Shown: positions 1 to 10,708 of the stretch, piece after piece
Position numbering within the stretch: position 1 is the first letter of the stretch
Layout: each line of letters opens with the position of its first letter
Assembly: GCF_000364625.1 (NCBI RefSeq)
Contig: NZ_KB822600.1
Coordinates: 186,001 to 250,000, forward strand
Source of the DNA: Pseudomonas thermotolerans DSM 14292
GTDB taxonomy: Bacteria > Pseudomonadota > Gammaproteobacteria > Pseudomonadales > Pseudomonadaceae
Direction of reading: 5' to 3'
Length of the DNA stretch: 64,000 nucleotides
Program-made: the position numbers and the translations under genes
Notes under the pieces: generated by a model
The model's input: only the letters and a program-made list of their open reading frames with translations
Told to the model about the DNA's origin: nothing
The model's database searches: none

Positions 1-809
1 TTCATCGAGGGCGCCAGGTGGGGCTGGATGGCGGTCAGTACGGCCTTGAAGCACTTGGTGTTGCCGGCGACGATCTGGCCCTTCTCGAGGAACTCGTGAC
101 CGCCGCTGAAATCGCTCACCAGACCGCCGGCCTCCTGAACCAGCAGGGCGCCGGCCGCCATGTCCCACTCGGACAGGCCGAATTCCCAGAACGCATCGAA
201 GCGACCCGCCGCGACGTAGGCGAGGTCCAGGCTGGCGGCGCCGGCGCGGCGGATGCCGGCGGTCTGGCCGACCAGGCTGCGGAACATGCCCAGATAGTTG
301 TCCAGGTGGTCGAGCTGCCCGTCGCGGAACGGGAAACCGGTGCCCAGCAGGGCGCCGTCCAGGCTCTTGCGGTTGCTGACCCGCAGGCGGCGGCCGTTCA
401 GCGCGGCGCCGTTGCCGCGGCTGGCGGTGAATTCCTCCTGACGCACTGGGTCGACCACCACGGCGTGCTCCAGGCGGCCGCGGTACTTGCAGGCGATGCT
501 CACCGCGAAGTGCGGTACGCCGCGCAGGAAGTTGGTGGTGCCGTCCAGGGGGTCGATGATCCACTGGTAGTCGGCGCCTTCGCCGCTGCCCTGGATCAGG
601 CCGCCTTCCTCGCCGAGGAAGCTGTGGGTGGGGTAGGCCTTGCGCAGCACGTGGATGATGGTCTGCTCGGCGGCGCGGTCGACTTCGCTGACGTAGTCTT
701 TGGCTTCTTTCTCGTTGACCGAGAGGGTATCCAGGCGTTCGATGGAGCGGAAAATCAATTCTGACGCGCTGCGTGCCGCGCGCAGCGCGATATTCAGCAT
801 GGGCTGCAT
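1..809 (-). CDS. suhB: Inositol-1-monophosphatase SuhB (3' end cut by window edge)
   Basis: Hydrolyses inositol monophosphates; in E. coli and pseudomonads SuhB also acts with Nus factors in rRNA antitermination. Reading leftward from an ATG at 809, 269 codons are visible and the frame leaves the window in the next codon. The pseudomonad protein is only about 270 aa, so the gene is nearly complete. The family's metal and phosphate motifs are present: GEEGG near residue 66, DPLDGTTNF near residue 86 and a WDMAAG block in the last third. The gene is divergent from trmJ, with about 150 bp between the two starts. This is the usual pseudomonad neighbourhood. Confidence 0.93.
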   Translation of the reverse strand, partial: MQPMLNIALRAARSASELIFRSIERLDTLSVNEKEAKDYVSEVDRAAEQTIIHVLRKAYPTHSFLGEEGGLIQGSGEGADYQWIIDPLDGTTNFLRGVPHFAVSIACKYRGRLEHAVVVDPVRQEEFTASRGNGAALNGRRLRVSNRKSLDGALLGTGFPFRDGQLDHLDNYLGMFRSLVGQTAGIRRAGAASLDLAYVAAGRFDAFWEFGLSEWDMAAGALLVQEAGGLVSDFSGGHEFLEKGQIVAGNTKCFKAVLTAIQPHLAPSM

Positions 810-956
810 GGACAATCTCACCTGGGTCGTTAAAGAAAGCCGCTCATTCTAGCAGAAAAGCCGGCGGCCAGAAGCTCCGCTCGTGCGATGCGTGGCGTTC
901 GTTCCGGGGCTTCTGTAAGCTTTACGCCCTTTTTCGATGTCCCCACGGGTGCTCGC

Positions 957-1727
957 GTGCTGCAGAACATTCGCGTCGTTCTGGTCAATACCAGCCATCC
1001 CGGCAATATCGGCGCCACCGCGCGTGCCATGAAGAACATGGGCCTCGCGGAACTGGTGCTGGTGGAACCGCGCAGTTTCCCCCATCCCGACGCGACCGTG
1101 CGTGCCTCGGGCGCCGACGACATCCTCGCCGCCGCCCGGGTGGTCGCTACCCTGGAGGAGGCCATCACCGGCTGCGCCCTGGTGATGGGCACCAGCGCCC
1201 GTGACCGGCACATCCCCTGGCCGCTGCTCGATCCGCGCGAATGCGGGCAGCAGGCGGTGCGCCAGGCCGCCGAAGGCGGTCGCGTGGCGCTGGTGTTCGG
1301 TCGCGAATACGCCGGGCTGACCAACGAGGAGCTGCAACGCTGCCACTATCACGTGCACATCCCCGCCGATCCGGAGTTCAGCTCGCTGAACCTGGCGGCG
1401 GCCGTCCAGGTGCTGACCTACGAGGTGCGCATGAGCTGGCTGGCGGCCGAGCAGCTGCCGGCGATTCCGGAGAAGATGCAGAGCAACCTGCGCGGCGACC
1501 AGAAGGTCACCGCCGATGAGCTGGAATTGTTCTATGCCCATCTGGAGAGCACTCTGGTGGAGATCGGCTTCCTCGATCCCGCGCGTCCGCGTCATCTGAT
1601 GTCGCGTCTGCGCCGCCTGTACGGTCGTGCGGGGATCGAGCGGAAGGAGCTGAACCTGCTGCGCGGCATTCTGACCGAGACCCAGGCGGTTGCTCGCGGA
1701 CTGCCCCACAAGAGGAGAGACAAGTGA
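957..1727 (+). CDS. trmJ: tRNA (cytidine/uridine-2'-O-)-methyltransferase TrmJ
   Basis: SPOUT-class methyltransferase that methylates the ribose 2'-O of nucleotide 32 in tRNA, using S-adenosylmethionine. The protein opens with [18 protein letters not shown] and carries the typical knot blocks [16 protein letters not shown] and [17 protein letters not shown] chose the GTG at 957, which gives 256 aa and matches the family length (about 257). The in-frame ATG at 888 would add 23 residues unlike the family. The stop shares one base with the cysE start, so the two are probably translationally coupled. No strong Shine-Dalgarno sequence is visible at the GTG. Confidence 0.92.
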   Translation: MLQNIRVVLVNTSHPGNIGATARAMKNMGLAELVLVEPRSFPHPDATVRASGADDILAAARVVATLEEAITGCALVMGTSARDRHIPWPLLDPRECGQQAVRQAAEGGRVALVFGREYAGLTNEELQRCHYHVHIPADPEFSSLNLAAAVQVLTYEVRMSWLAAEQLPAIPEKMQSNLRGDQKVTADELELFYAHLESTLVEIGFLDPARPRHLMSRLRRLYGRAGIERKELNLLRGILTETQAVARGLPHKRRDK

Positions 1728-2506
1728 TGTTCGAGCGTATGCGGGAAGACATTCAGAGCGTGTTTCATCGCGACCCGGCAGCGCGCAACGCCTTCGAGGT
1801 GTTGACCTGCTACCCGGGCCTGCATGCGGTCTGGCTGCATCGCGTCGCTCACGCCCTGTGGAACTTCGGCTGGAAGTGGCTGGCCCGCCTGGTCTCCAAC
1901 TTCAGTCGCTGGCTGACCGGCATCGAGATCCATCCCGGGGCGAAGATCGGTCGGCGCTTCTTCATCGACCACGGCATGGGCATCGTGATCGGCGAGACCG
2001 CCGAGATCGGCAACGACGTCACCCTCTATCAGGGTGTCACCCTGGGCGGTACCAGCTGGAACAAGGGCAAGCGCCATCCGACCCTGGAGGACGGCGTGGT
2101 GGTCGGCGCTGGAGCCAAGGTCCTCGGCCCCTTTACCGTGGGGGCCGGGGCGAAGATCGGCTCCAACGCGGTGGTTACCAAGGCGGTGCCGCCGGGGGCC
2201 ACCGTGGTCGGCATCCCGGGGCGGATCATCGTCAAGCCGGATGCCGAGCAGGAAGCCAAGCGCCAGGCGATCGCCGAGAAGTTCGGCTTCGACGCCTACG
2301 GCGTCAGCCAGGACATGCCCGATCCGGTGGCGCGGGCCATCGGCCAGCTGCTCGATCACCTGCATTCGGTGGACGACCGTCTGGAAGGCATGTGCGCCGC
2401 CCTCAAGGCGCTCGGCAGCGACTACTGCGCCAAGGAGCTGCCGGCGCTGCGCGACGAGGACTTCGCCGAGGTCAAGGACGCCTCGGACGGCAAGCCGGCG
2501 GCCTGA
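1727..2506 (+). CDS. cysE: Serine O-acetyltransferase CysE
   Basis: Acetylates L-serine with acetyl-CoA, the committing step of cysteine synthesis. This fits its place beside the isc operon, whose desulfurase IscS consumes cysteine. The 259-aa protein has an N-terminal helical region and a left-handed beta-helix of hexapeptide repeats (about residues 65-165), with the conserved [11 protein letters not shown] and [12 protein letters not shown] blocks. The start is the ATG at 1727, which shares its A with the trmJ TGA; a GTG one codon earlier is also possible. The tail after residue 170 is long and charged, as in other pseudomonad CysE proteins. Confidence 0.95.
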   Translation: MFERMREDIQSVFHRDPAARNAFEVLTCYPGLHAVWLHRVAHALWNFGWKWLARLVSNFSRWLTGIEIHPGAKIGRRFFIDHGMGIVIGETAEIGNDVTLYQGVTLGGTSWNKGKRHPTLEDGVVVGAGAKVLGPFTVGAGAKIGSNAVVTKAVPPGATVVGIPGRIIVKPDAEQEAKRQAIAEKFGFDAYGVSQDMPDPVARAIGQLLDHLHSVDDRLEGMCAALKALGSDYCAKELPALRDEDFAEVKDASDGKPAA

Positions 2507-2553
2507 TGCGCGCAGGCCGGAGGGTCTGCTATCATTAGCTCCCTCTCGATTTC

Positions 2554-2578
2554 AATCCTGAGTAAAATAATCGGTCTT
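2554..2578 (+). promoter_or_regulatory. Upstream type 1-like IscR box
   Basis: This 25-bp stretch fits the published type 1 IscR consensus (ATASYYGACTRWWWYASTCRRSTAT) with several mismatches: the core reads CTGAGTAAAATAATCGG. It lies immediately upstream of a better second box and ahead of iscR, where IscR autoregulation is expected. I compared it with the consensus by eye only. Confidence 0.5.
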
Positions 2579-2603
2579 ATAGTTGACTCAAATACTCGGG
2601 AAA
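2579..2603 (+). promoter_or_regulatory. Type 1 IscR box overlapping the iscR promoter
   Basis: The sequence begins ATAGTTGACTCAAATACTCG and matches the type 1 IscR consensus closely over its first 20 positions. It abuts the upstream box and covers the candidate -35 element of iscR. Binding of [2Fe-2S]-IscR here would repress the isc operon when clusters are plentiful, as is known for E. coli and P. aeruginosa. Confidence 0.7.
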
Positions 2604-2612
2604 TAGGATACT
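2583..2612 (+). promoter_or_regulatory. Candidate iscR sigma-70 promoter
   Basis: A -35 of TTGACT (2583-2588) and a -10 of GATACT (2607-2612) are separated by 18 bp. The -35 lies inside the second IscR box, which is consistent with repression by IscR. A small inverted repeat, ACTCG-GAT-CGAGT, at 2610-2622 overlaps the -10 and its downstream edge. Confidence 0.5.
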
Positions 2613-2645
2613 CGGATCGAGTCTGAGACCTGCCGGTAACTAGCC

Positions 2646-3155
2646 ATGCGATTGACCACAAAGGGCCGGTACGCTGTGACCGCGATGCTCGATCTGGCGC
2701 TGCATGCCCAGAACGGTCCGGTGTCCCTGGCTGACATTTCCGAGCGTCAGGGGATCTCCCTGTCCTATCTGGAGCAGCTGTTCGCCAAGCTGCGTCGCAG
2801 CAACCTGGTTTCCAGCGTGCGTGGCCCCGGGGGCGGCTATCAGCTGTCCCGGGACATGCGGGGCATCCAGGTGGCCCAGGTCATCGATGCGGTCAACGAG
2901 TCCGTGGATGCCACCCGTTGTCAGGGCATGGGGGACTGCCACGGCGGTGATACCTGCCTGACCCACCACCTGTGGTGCGATCTCAGCGAGCAGATCCACG
3001 AGTTTCTGAGCGGTATCAGTCTGGGCGACCTGGTGGCCCGTCGTGAGGTCCAGGAAGTCGCCCAGCGTCAGGATCAGCGCCATTGCCATCCCCAGCCGAA
3101 TGGCCATGCGTCGGCGCCGCGCCTGGACAAGATTGAAGCGTCCGCCGTCGAATGA
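2646..3155 (+). CDS. iscR: Fe-S cluster-sensing Rrf2 regulator IscR
   Basis: Transcription factor that senses [2Fe-2S] clusters and controls the isc operon. The 169-aa protein has a winged helix in its first 75 residues and the three cluster cysteines at C92, C98 and C104, with the conserved H107 close by; C111 is an extra cysteine. It is the first gene of the isc operon and is preceded by two IscR-like boxes, so autorepression is likely. The C-terminal tail after residue 135 is rich in His, Gln and Arg and variable, as in other pseudomonads. Confidence 0.96.
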   Translation: MRLTTKGRYAVTAMLDLALHAQNGPVSLADISERQGISLSYLEQLFAKLRRSNLVSSVRGPGGGYQLSRDMRGIQVAQVIDAVNESVDATRCQGMGDCHGGDTCLTHHLWCDLSEQIHEFLSGISLGDLVARREVQEVAQRQDQRHCHPQPNGHASAPRLDKIEASAVE

Positions 3156-3184
3156 GCGAGCGCCAGCCTGATAGGAGAGTTGTA

Positions 3185-4399
3185 ATGAGATTGCCGATCT
3201 ACCTCGATTACTCCGCGACGACGCCGGTTGACCCCCGGGTGGCGCAGAAGATGTGCGAATGCCTGACCCTGGACGGCAATTTCGGCAATCCGGCGTCGCG
3301 CTCCCACGTGTTCGGCTGGCGCGCCGAGGAGGCGGTGGAGAATGCCCGCCGTCAGGTGGCCGACCTGGTAAACGCCGACCCCCGCGAGATCGTCTGGACC
3401 TCCGGTGCCACCGAGTCCGACAACCTGGCCATCAAGGGCGTCGCGCACTTCTACGCGACCAAGGGCAAGCACATCGTCACCTCGAAGATCGAGCACAAGG
3501 CGGTGCTGGACACCTGCCGGCAGCTGGAGCGCGAGGGTTTCGAGGTCACCTACCTGGAGCCGGGCGAGGATGGCATCATCACTCCGGCGATGGTCGAGGC
3601 CGCGCTGCGCGATGACACCATCCTGGTGTCGATCATGCACGTCAACAACGAGATCGGTACCGTCAACGACATCGCCGCCATCGGCGAGATCACCCGCGCC
3701 CGCGGCGTTCTGTTCCACGTGGACGCCGCCCAGGCCACCGGCAAGGTGGAGATTGACCTGGAGAAGATGAAGGTCGACCTGATGTCCTTCTCCGCCCACA
3801 AGACCTACGGCCCGAAAGGCATCGGCGCCCTCTACGTGCGCCGCAAGCCGCGCGTGCGCCTGGAGGCCCAGATGCACGGCGGCGGTCACGAGCGTGGCAT
3901 GCGTTCCGGCACCCTGGCGACCCACCAGATCGTCGGCATGGGTGAGGCCTACCGCATCGCCAAAGAAGAGATGGCCAAGGACCGTGCCCATGTGCAGGCC
4001 CTGCGCGACCGATTCCTCAAGCAGGTCGAGGACATCGAGGAGCTGTACGTCAACGGCAGCATGAGCCAGCGCGTGCCGCACAACCTGAACCTCAGCTTCA
4101 ACTACGTGGAGGGCGAGTCGCTGATCATGGCGCTCAAGGATCTGGCGGTGTCCTCCGGGTCCGCCTGTACCTCCGCCTCCCTGGAGCCGTCCTACGTGCT
4201 GCGCGCCCTGGGACGCAACGACGAGCTGGCCCACAGCTCCATCCGCTTCACCTTCGGTCGCTTCACCACCGAGGAAGAGGTGGACTACGCCGCGCAGAAG
4301 GTGCGTCAGGCGGTGGCCAAGCTGCGCGAACTTTCCCCGCTGTGGGATATGTACAAAGAGGGCATCGACCTGAACCAGGTCGAATGGCAGGCGCACTAA
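3185..4399 (+). CDS. iscS: Cysteine desulfurase IscS
   Basis: PLP enzyme that removes sulfur from cysteine as a persulfide and passes it to IscU and to tRNA thiolation. The 404-aa product starts at the ATG at 3185 behind AGGAGAG. An upstream in-frame start at 3152 would overlap iscR and lengthen the protein beyond the family norm. The PLP lysine lies in [10 protein letters not shown] and the persulfide cysteine in the mobile loop [10 protein letters not shown] near residue 328. The N-terminal [13 protein letters not shown] block is typical of the group I desulfurases. Second gene of the isc operon. Confidence 0.97.
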   Translation: MRLPIYLDYSATTPVDPRVAQKMCECLTLDGNFGNPASRSHVFGWRAEEAVENARRQVADLVNADPREIVWTSGATESDNLAIKGVAHFYATKGKHIVTSKIEHKAVLDTCRQLEREGFEVTYLEPGEDGIITPAMVEAALRDDTILVSIMHVNNEIGTVNDIAAIGEITRARGVLFHVDAAQATGKVEIDLEKMKVDLMSFSAHKTYGPKGIGALYVRRKPRVRLEAQMHGGGHERGMRSGTLATHQIVGMGEAYRIAKEEMAKDRAHVQALRDRFLKQVEDIEELYVNGSMSQRVPHNLNLSFNYVEGESLIMALKDLAVSSGSACTSASLEPSYVLRALGRNDELAHSSIRFTFGRFTTEEEVDYAAQKVRQAVAKLRELSPLWDMYKEGIDLNQVEWQAH

Positions 4400-4435
4400 G
4401 ACGCCGCCCGCACGTGATCCTAGAGGAGTTGCACC

Positions 4436-4822
4436 ATGGCTTACAGTGACAAGGTCATTGACCATTACGAGAATCCCCGCAACGTTGGCAAGCTTGATGC
4501 CAATGACCCCAACGTTGGCACCGGCATGGTCGGCGCACCGGCCTGCGGTGACGTGATGCGCCTGCAGATCAAGGTCAATGAGCAGGGCGTGATCGAAGAC
4601 GCCAAGTTCAAGACCTACGGCTGCGGTTCGGCGATCGCCTCCAGCTCCCTTGCTACCGAATGGATGAAGGGCAAGACCCTGGAGGAGGCCGAGGCCATCA
4701 AGAACACCCAGCTTGCCGAGGAGCTGGCCTTGCCGCCAGTGAAGATCCACTGCTCGGTGCTCGCCGAGGACGCCATCAAGGCGGCCGTGCGCGACTACAA
4801 GCAGAAGAAAGGTTTGCTCTGA
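4436..4822 (+). CDS. iscU: Iron-sulfur cluster scaffold IscU
   Basis: Scaffold on which IscS builds [2Fe-2S] clusters before HscA and HscB help transfer them. The 128-aa protein has the three ligand cysteines C37, C63 and C106, the conserved D39, and the LPPVK motif (residues 99-103) that HscA recognises. An AGAGGAG ribosome-binding site precedes the ATG, and the gene follows iscS after 36 bp. Confidence 0.97.
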   Translation: MAYSDKVIDHYENPRNVGKLDANDPNVGTGMVGAPACGDVMRLQIKVNEQGVIEDAKFKTYGCGSAIASSSLATEWMKGKTLEEAEAIKNTQLAEELALPPVKIHCSVLAEDAIKAAVRDYKQKKGLL

Positions 4823-4853
4823 AGCCACGCCTGACGTTTAAGGAGTCGTTGCT

Positions 4854-5177
4854 ATGGCCATCACCATGACCGAAGCAGCCGCGAACCATGTCCGTCGCTC
4901 CCTGGAGGGGCGCGGAAAGGGCGAGGGCATCCGTCTGGGCGTGCGCACCACTGGCTGTTCCGGGCTGGCCTACGTGCTCGAGTTCGTCGACGAACTGACG
5001 GCCGAGGATCAGGTGTTCGAGAGTCATGGCGTGAAGGTGTTCATCGACCCGAAGAGCCTGGTCTACCTTGACGGCACCGAGCTGGATTTCGTGCGCGAAG
5101 GCCTCAACGAGGGTTTCAAGTTCAACAACCCCAACGTGCGCAGCGAGTGCGGCTGCGGCGAAAGCTTCAACGTCTGA
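4854..5177 (+). CDS. iscA: A-type Fe-S carrier IscA
   Basis: Carries iron or assembled clusters from IscU to target proteins. The 107-aa product has the three A-type cysteines: C35 in TTGCSGLAY and C99 and C101 in the C-terminal SECGCGESF. It sits 31 bp after iscU with AAGGAG upstream. Length and motif spacing are normal for the family. Confidence 0.96.
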   Translation: MAITMTEAAANHVRRSLEGRGKGEGIRLGVRTTGCSGLAYVLEFVDELTAEDQVFESHGVKVFIDPKSLVYLDGTELDFVREGLNEGFKFNNPNVRSECGCGESFNV

Positions 5178-5181
5178 GGCC

Positions 5182-5703
5182 ATGGGCAGTCCCTGTCATT
5201 TCGCCCTGTTCGGCCTGCAACCCGACTTCCGAGTGGATCTCGCTCAGCTCGCGGCGCGTTACCGCGAGCTGGCCAAGGCCGTGCATCCCGACCGCTTCGC
5301 CCACGCCAGCGAGCGCGAGCAGCGCCTGGCGCTGGAACAGTCGGCGCAACTGAACGAGGCCTACCAGACGCTCCGCAGCGCGCCGCGCCGGGCTCTGTAC
5401 CTGCTGTCGCTGAGCGGCGAGGCACTGCCGCTGGAGGCGACGGTGCAGGACCCCGAGTTCCTGCTCCAGCAGATGCACTGGCGCGAGGAGCTGGAAGAGC
5501 TGCAGGACAGCGCCGACCTGGATGGCGTGGCTGCCTTCAAGCAGCGCCTGAAGGGCGCACAGAACGAGCTGGACGAGCGTTTCGCCGAATGCTGGAACGA
5601 CCCGGCGCGGCGCGAGGAGGCCGAGCGGCTGGTCCGCCGCATGCAGTTCCTCGACAAGCTGGCCCACGAAGTGCGCATCCTCGAAGAGCGCCTCGACGAT
5701 TAA
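5182..5703 (+). CDS. hscB: Fe-S co-chaperone HscB
   Basis: J-domain co-chaperone that delivers IscU to HscA and stimulates its ATPase. The 173-aa protein has an N-terminal J domain with the HPD signature at residues 35-37 and a C-terminal helical domain that binds IscU. I chose the ATG at 5182, 4 bp after iscA, because it gives the usual pseudomonad length. The longer frame from 5068 lies inside iscA. Confidence 0.95.
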   Translation: MGSPCHFALFGLQPDFRVDLAQLAARYRELAKAVHPDRFAHASEREQRLALEQSAQLNEAYQTLRSAPRRALYLLSLSGEALPLEATVQDPEFLLQQMHWREELEELQDSADLDGVAAFKQRLKGAQNELDERFAECWNDPARREEAERLVRRMQFLDKLAHEVRILEERLDD

Positions 5704-5745
5704 CCGCCGCGCGGCCCGCGCCGCGCATCTGATTAGCAGAGCACC

Positions 5746-7611
5746 ATGGCCCTATTGCAGATCGCCGAGCCCGGGCAGAGCCCCAAGCCACACCAGCGCC
5801 GTCTGGCGGTGGGCATCGACCTGGGTACTACCAATTCGCTGGTCGCTGCCGTGCGCAGCGGCCTGGCCGAGCCGCTTCCCGACGCCGAAGGACGGGTGAT
5901 CCTGCCCTCCGCGGTGCGCTATCACGCCGACCGCGTCGAAGTCGGCCAAGCCGCCAAGGCGGCTGCCGCCAGCGACCCGCTGAACACCGTGCTGTCGGTC
6001 AAGCGCCTGATGGGGCGGGGTGTCGAGGATGTCAGCCACCTGGGCGAGCACCTGCCGTACCGTTTCGTCGAGGGCGAGTCGCACATGCCCTTCATCCAGA
6101 CCGTGCAGGGGCCGAAGAGCCCGGTGGAGGTTTCCGCGGAGATCCTTCGCGTGCTGCGCGAGCGTGCCGAGGCCACCTTGGGCGGTGAGCTGGTCGGTGC
6201 GGTGATCACCGTGCCCGCCTACTTCGACGATGCCCAGCGCCAGGCTACCAAGGATGCCGCGCGCCTGGCCGGCCTCAACGTGCTGCGCCTGCTCAACGAA
6301 CCGACCGCCGCGGCGGTGGCCTATGGCCTCGACCAGCAGGCCGAGGGCGTGGTGGCCATCTACGACCTGGGTGGCGGCACCTTCGACATTTCCATCCTGC
6401 GCCTGACCCGCGGGGTCTTCGAGGTGCTGGCCACCGGCGGCGACAGCGCCCTGGGCGGCGACGATTTCGACCACGCGGTGGCCGCCTGGATCATCGATCA
6501 GGCCGGGCTGTCCCGCGACCTGGATCCGGCCGCCCAGCGCCAGCTGTTGCAGGCCGCCTGCGCCGCCAAGGAAGCCCTGACCAACGCGGACAGCGTGGAA
6601 GTGGTCCACGGCGACTGGCGCGGCACCCTGAGCCGGGACATCTTCGACGCGCTGATCGAGCCGATGCTGGCGCGCAGCCTCAAGGCCTGCCGCCGCGCGG
6701 TGCGCGACGCCGGCATCGAGCTGGAAGAGGTCGAGGCGGTGGTCATGGTCGGCGGCTCGACCCGCGTGCCGCGGGTCCGCGAAGCGGTGGGCGAGCTGTT
6801 CGGCCGAACCCCGCTGACCGACATCGATCCCGACCAGGTGGTGGCTATCGGCGCCGCCATCCAGGCCGACACCCTGGCCGGCAACAAGCGCGGCGCCGGC
6901 GACGAGCTGCTGCTGCTCGACGTGATCCCGCTATCCCTGGGCCTGGAGACCATGGGCGGCCTGATGGAGAAGATCATCCCGCGCAACACCACCATCCCGG
7001 TGGCCCGTGCCCAGGACTTCACCACCTACAAGGACGGTCAGACGGCGATGATGATCCACGTGCTGCAGGGCGAGCGCGAGCTGGTCAGCGACTGCCGCTC
7101 GCTGGCGCGCTTCGAGCTGCGCGGTATCCCGCCGATGGTCGCCGGTGCGGCGAAGATCCGCGTGACCTTCCAGGTGGACGCCGACGGCCTGCTCAGCGTA
7201 TCCGCCCGCGAGCTGAGCTCCGGGGTGGAGGCGAGCATCCAGGTCAAGCCGTCCTACGGGCTGACCGACGGCGAGATCGCCCGCATGCTCCAGGACTCCT
7301 TCCAGCACGCCGGCGGCGACAAGGCTGCGCGTGCCCTGCGCGAGCAGCAGGTGGAGGCCCAGCGTCTGCTCGAGGCGGTACAATCGGCCCTGGATGCCGA
7401 CGGTGAGCGCCTGCTCGGCGAAGATGAGCGCCTGGCCATCCTCGCCGCCATGGACGAGCTGCGCGCGCTGGCGGCTGGCGAGGATGCCCATGCCATAGAG
7501 CGGCAGATCAAGCGCCTGACCCAAATCACCGACGCCTTTGCCGCACGGCGGATGGACGCCAGCATCAAGGCGGCCCTTGCCGGACGCCGGCTCAACGAAC
7601 TCGAGGAATGA
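5746..7611 (+). CDS. hscA: Hsp70-class Fe-S chaperone HscA
   Basis: Specialised Hsp70 that binds the LPPVK motif of IscU and uses ATP to drive cluster release. The 621-aa protein has an Hsp70 nucleotide-binding domain, beginning [12 protein letters not shown] near residue 23 and containing the [10 protein letters not shown] block, followed by the substrate-binding domain and helical lid (about 390-621). The linker and C-terminus lack the EEVD-like tails of DnaK, as expected for HscA. It follows hscB after 42 bp. Confidence 0.97.
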   Translation: MALLQIAEPGQSPKPHQRRLAVGIDLGTTNSLVAAVRSGLAEPLPDAEGRVILPSAVRYHADRVEVGQAAKAAAASDPLNTVLSVKRLMGRGVEDVSHLGEHLPYRFVEGESHMPFIQTVQGPKSPVEVSAEILRVLRERAEATLGGELVGAVITVPAYFDDAQRQATKDAARLAGLNVLRLLNEPTAAAVAYGLDQQAEGVVAIYDLGGGTFDISILRLTRGVFEVLATGGDSALGGDDFDHAVAAWIIDQAGLSRDLDPAAQRQLLQAACAAKEALTNADSVEVVHGDWRGTLSRDIFDALIEPMLARSLKACRRAVRDAGIELEEVEAVVMVGGSTRVPRVREAVGELFGRTPLTDIDPDQVVAIGAAIQADTLAGNKRGAGDELLLLDVIPLSLGLETMGGLMEKIIPRNTTIPVARAQDFTTYKDGQTAMMIHVLQGERELVSDCRSLARFELRGIPPMVAGAAKIRVTFQVDADGLLSVSARELSSGVEASIQVKPSYGLTDGEIARMLQDSFQHAGGDKAARALREQQVEAQRLLEAVQSALDADGERLLGEDERLAILAAMDELRALAAGEDAHAIERQIKRLTQITDAFAARRMDASIKAALAGRRLNELEE

Positions 7612-7618
7612 CCGAAGA

Positions 7619-7957
7619 ATGCCGCAGATCGTCTTTCTGCCACATGCCGAACACTGTCCCGAAGGCGCGGTGATCGAAGCGCAACCCGGCGAATCCATCC
7701 TGGACGCCGCCCTGCGCAACGGCATCGAAATCGAGCATGCCTGCGAGAAATCTTGTGCCTGCACCACCTGCCACGTGGTGGTCCGCGAGGGCTTCGAGTC
7801 GCTGGAACCCTCCGACGAGCTGGAGGACGACATGCTCGACAAAGCCTGGGGCCTGGAGCCCACCTCGCGGCTGTCCTGTCAGGCCGTGGTGGCCGACGAG
7901 GATCTGGTCGTCGAGATTCCCAAGTACACCATCAACCAGGTATCCGAAGGGCATTGA
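7619..7957 (+). CDS. fdx: Isc-type [2Fe-2S] ferredoxin
   Basis: Electron donor for cluster assembly on IscU. The 112-aa adrenodoxin-type ferredoxin has the cluster ligands C42, C48 and C51 (C-x5-C-x2-C) and C87, with a non-ligand C46 between the first two. The ATG at 7619 lies 7 bp after hscA and gives the family length. The frame could be read from 7538, but that start is inside hscA. Confidence 0.96.
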   Translation: MPQIVFLPHAEHCPEGAVIEAQPGESILDAALRNGIEIEHACEKSCACTTCHVVVREGFESLEPSDELEDDMLDKAWGLEPTSRLSCQAVVADEDLVVEIPKYTINQVSEGH

Positions 7958-7968
7958 GGGGGCCTGCC

Positions 7969-8166
7969 ATGACGCTGAAGTGGACCGACGTGCAGGAAAT
8001 CGCCATCCAGCTGGCCGAGCGCAAGCCGGAGGTCGATCCGCGCTACGTGAATTTCGTCGATCTGCATCGCTGGGTCCTGGAGCTGCCGGAGTTTTCCGAC
8101 GACCCGCAGCGCGGCGGCGAGAAGGTGCTCGAAGCTATCCAGGCCGCCTGGATCGAAGAGGCCTGA
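7969..8166 (+). CDS. iscX: Isc accessory protein IscX
   Basis: Small acidic protein that binds IscS and modulates iron supply to the assembly machine. The 65-aa product begins MTLKWTDVQEIAIQLAE and contains the conserved DPRYVNFVDLHRWV block, which identifies the family. It is the last gene of the isc operon, 11 bp after fdx. The longer frame from 7753 overlaps fdx and is not plausible. Confidence 0.95.
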   Translation: MTLKWTDVQEIAIQLAERKPEVDPRYVNFVDLHRWVLELPEFSDDPQRGGEKVLEAIQAAWIEEA

Positions 8167-8273
8167 GCCGCCTTCGGGCGCTGCGTTCGGGCGGGCGCGC
8201 CTTGCCGTCGAGCCGCCCGCGGCATCCCCGACCGGCAGCCCGGCGTTCGCCGTTGCTGGCTGCCCATCCGTAA

Positions 8274-8292
8274 CCCGCGTATAATTCGCGGG
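8274..8292 (+). promoter_or_regulatory. ndk -10 element inside a short palindrome
   Basis: A perfect TATAAT lies at 8280-8285, about 48 bp before the ndk start. It is flanked by CCCGCG (8274-8279) and CGCGGG (8287-8292), which form a perfect 6-bp inverted repeat around the hexamer. No good -35 at 16-18 bp is visible. Confidence 0.45.
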
Positions 8293-8333
8293 TTTACTTT
8301 TTCGCTTTACTTCCAATCCCTCTGGAGCTTCTC

Positions 8334-8765
8334 ATGGCTGTTCAACGCACTCTTTCCATCATCAAGCCCGATGCCGTCGCCAAGAACGTGATCGGCGAGA
8401 TCATCAGCCGTTTCGAAAAGGCCGGCCTGCGCGTCGTCGCGGCCAAGATGGTCCAGCTGTCCGAGCGCGAGGCTGCCGGCTTCTACGCCGAGCACAAGGA
8501 ACGCGGCTTCTTCAAGGACCTGGTGGCCTTCATGACCTCCGGCCCGGTCATCGTCCAGGTTCTGGAAGGCGAGAACGCCATCGCCAAGAACCGCGAGCTG
8601 ATGGGCGCCACCAACCCGAAGGAAGCGGCTCCGGGCACCATCCGCGCCGATTTCGCCGTGTCCATCGACGAGAACGCCGTACACGGTTCCGACTCCGAGG
8701 CCTCCGCGGCCCGCGAGATCGCCTACTTCTTCTCCGCCACCGAGCTGTGCGAGCGCATTCGCTAA
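8334..8765 (+). CDS. ndk: Nucleoside diphosphate kinase
   Basis: Transfers the gamma-phosphate of NTPs to NDPs through a phosphohistidine. The 143-aa protein has the active-site histidine H117 in NAVHGSDS, the N-terminal [11 protein letters not shown] block, and the family's standard length. CTGGAG precedes the ATG. It has its own likely promoter, so it is probably transcribed apart from the isc operon. Confidence 0.97.
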   Translation: MAVQRTLSIIKPDAVAKNVIGEIISRFEKAGLRVVAAKMVQLSEREAAGFYAEHKERGFFKDLVAFMTSGPVIVQVLEGENAIAKNRELMGATNPKEAAPGTIRADFAVSIDENAVHGSDSEASAAREIAYFFSATELCERIR

Positions 8766-8790
8766 GGTAGTGGAAGGCGAGGGTGAATCC

Positions 8791-9936
<1,146 letters not shown>

Positions 9937-9949
9937 AGAGAGGATGTTC

Positions 9950-10708
9950 ATGACCCTGCGCCCTGCGCTTTTCCTGCTGTTCGCCGCTTTGCTGGCTGGT
10001 TGTGTGAGCTCTGGGAACGTCGATCCGCTGAAAACCGAAAAGGGGCGTACCGAGGCACGGGACGCTTACATCCAGCTGGGGCTCGGTTATCTGCGGCAGG
10101 GTGAGACCGGCAAGGCCAAGGTGCCGCTGAAGAAGGCCCTGGAGCTCGATCCCTCCAGCGTCGACGCCCATGCCGCGCTGGGCCTGGTGTTCCAGGTCGA
10201 GCTGGAGCCGCAGCTGGCCGACCAGCACTTCCGTCGTGCGCTGAGCATCGATCCCCGGGATACCCGGGTGCGCAACAACTACGGCAGCTTCCTGTTCGAG
10301 CAGGGGCGCTACCCGGAGGCCCTCGAACAGTTCCGCCTGGCTTCCGAGGACAACCTCTATTCCGAGCGCTCCTGGGTGTTCGAGAACTTGGGCATGACCG
10401 CCCTCAAGATGAACGACCGCGAGCAGGCCCGTCAGTACTTCGAGCGCGCCCTGCGCCTGAACCGCCGCCAGCCGCGCTCCCTGCTGGAGCTCGCGCTCCT
10501 GGCCTACGAGCGCGGGGAATACGTGCCGGCGCGCAGCTACTACGAGCGCTTCAGCGAGGTCAGCGAGCAGAATTCCCGCAGCCTGCTGCTGGGCATCCGC
10601 CTGGCGAAGATCTTCGATGATCGTGACAAGGCCGCCAGCCTCGGGCTGCAACTGAAACGACTCTACCCCGGTACGCCGGAATATCAGCAATACCTGTCGG
10701 AGCAATGA
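9950..10708 (+). CDS. pilF: Type IV pilus pilotin lipoprotein PilF (PilW)
   Basis: Outer-membrane lipoprotein needed to localise and assemble the type IV pilus secretin PilQ. The 252-aa protein has a lipoprotein signal with lipobox LLAGC, followed by tandem TPR repeats over about residues 30-230. There are two possible starts, ATG 9944 and ATG 9950. The second is preferred because AGAGG ends 6 bp before it and the resulting length equals the pseudomonad protein. The stop overlaps the rodZ start. Confidence 0.93.
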   Translation: MTLRPALFLLFAALLAGCVSSGNVDPLKTEKGRTEARDAYIQLGLGYLRQGETGKAKVPLKKALELDPSSVDAHAALGLVFQVELEPQLADQHFRRALSIDPRDTRVRNNYGSFLFEQGRYPEALEQFRLASEDNLYSERSWVFENLGMTALKMNDREQARQYFERALRLNRRQPRSLLELALLAYERGEYVPARSYYERFSEVSEQNSRSLLLGIRLAKIFDDRDKAASLGLQLKRLYPGTPEYQQYLSEQ

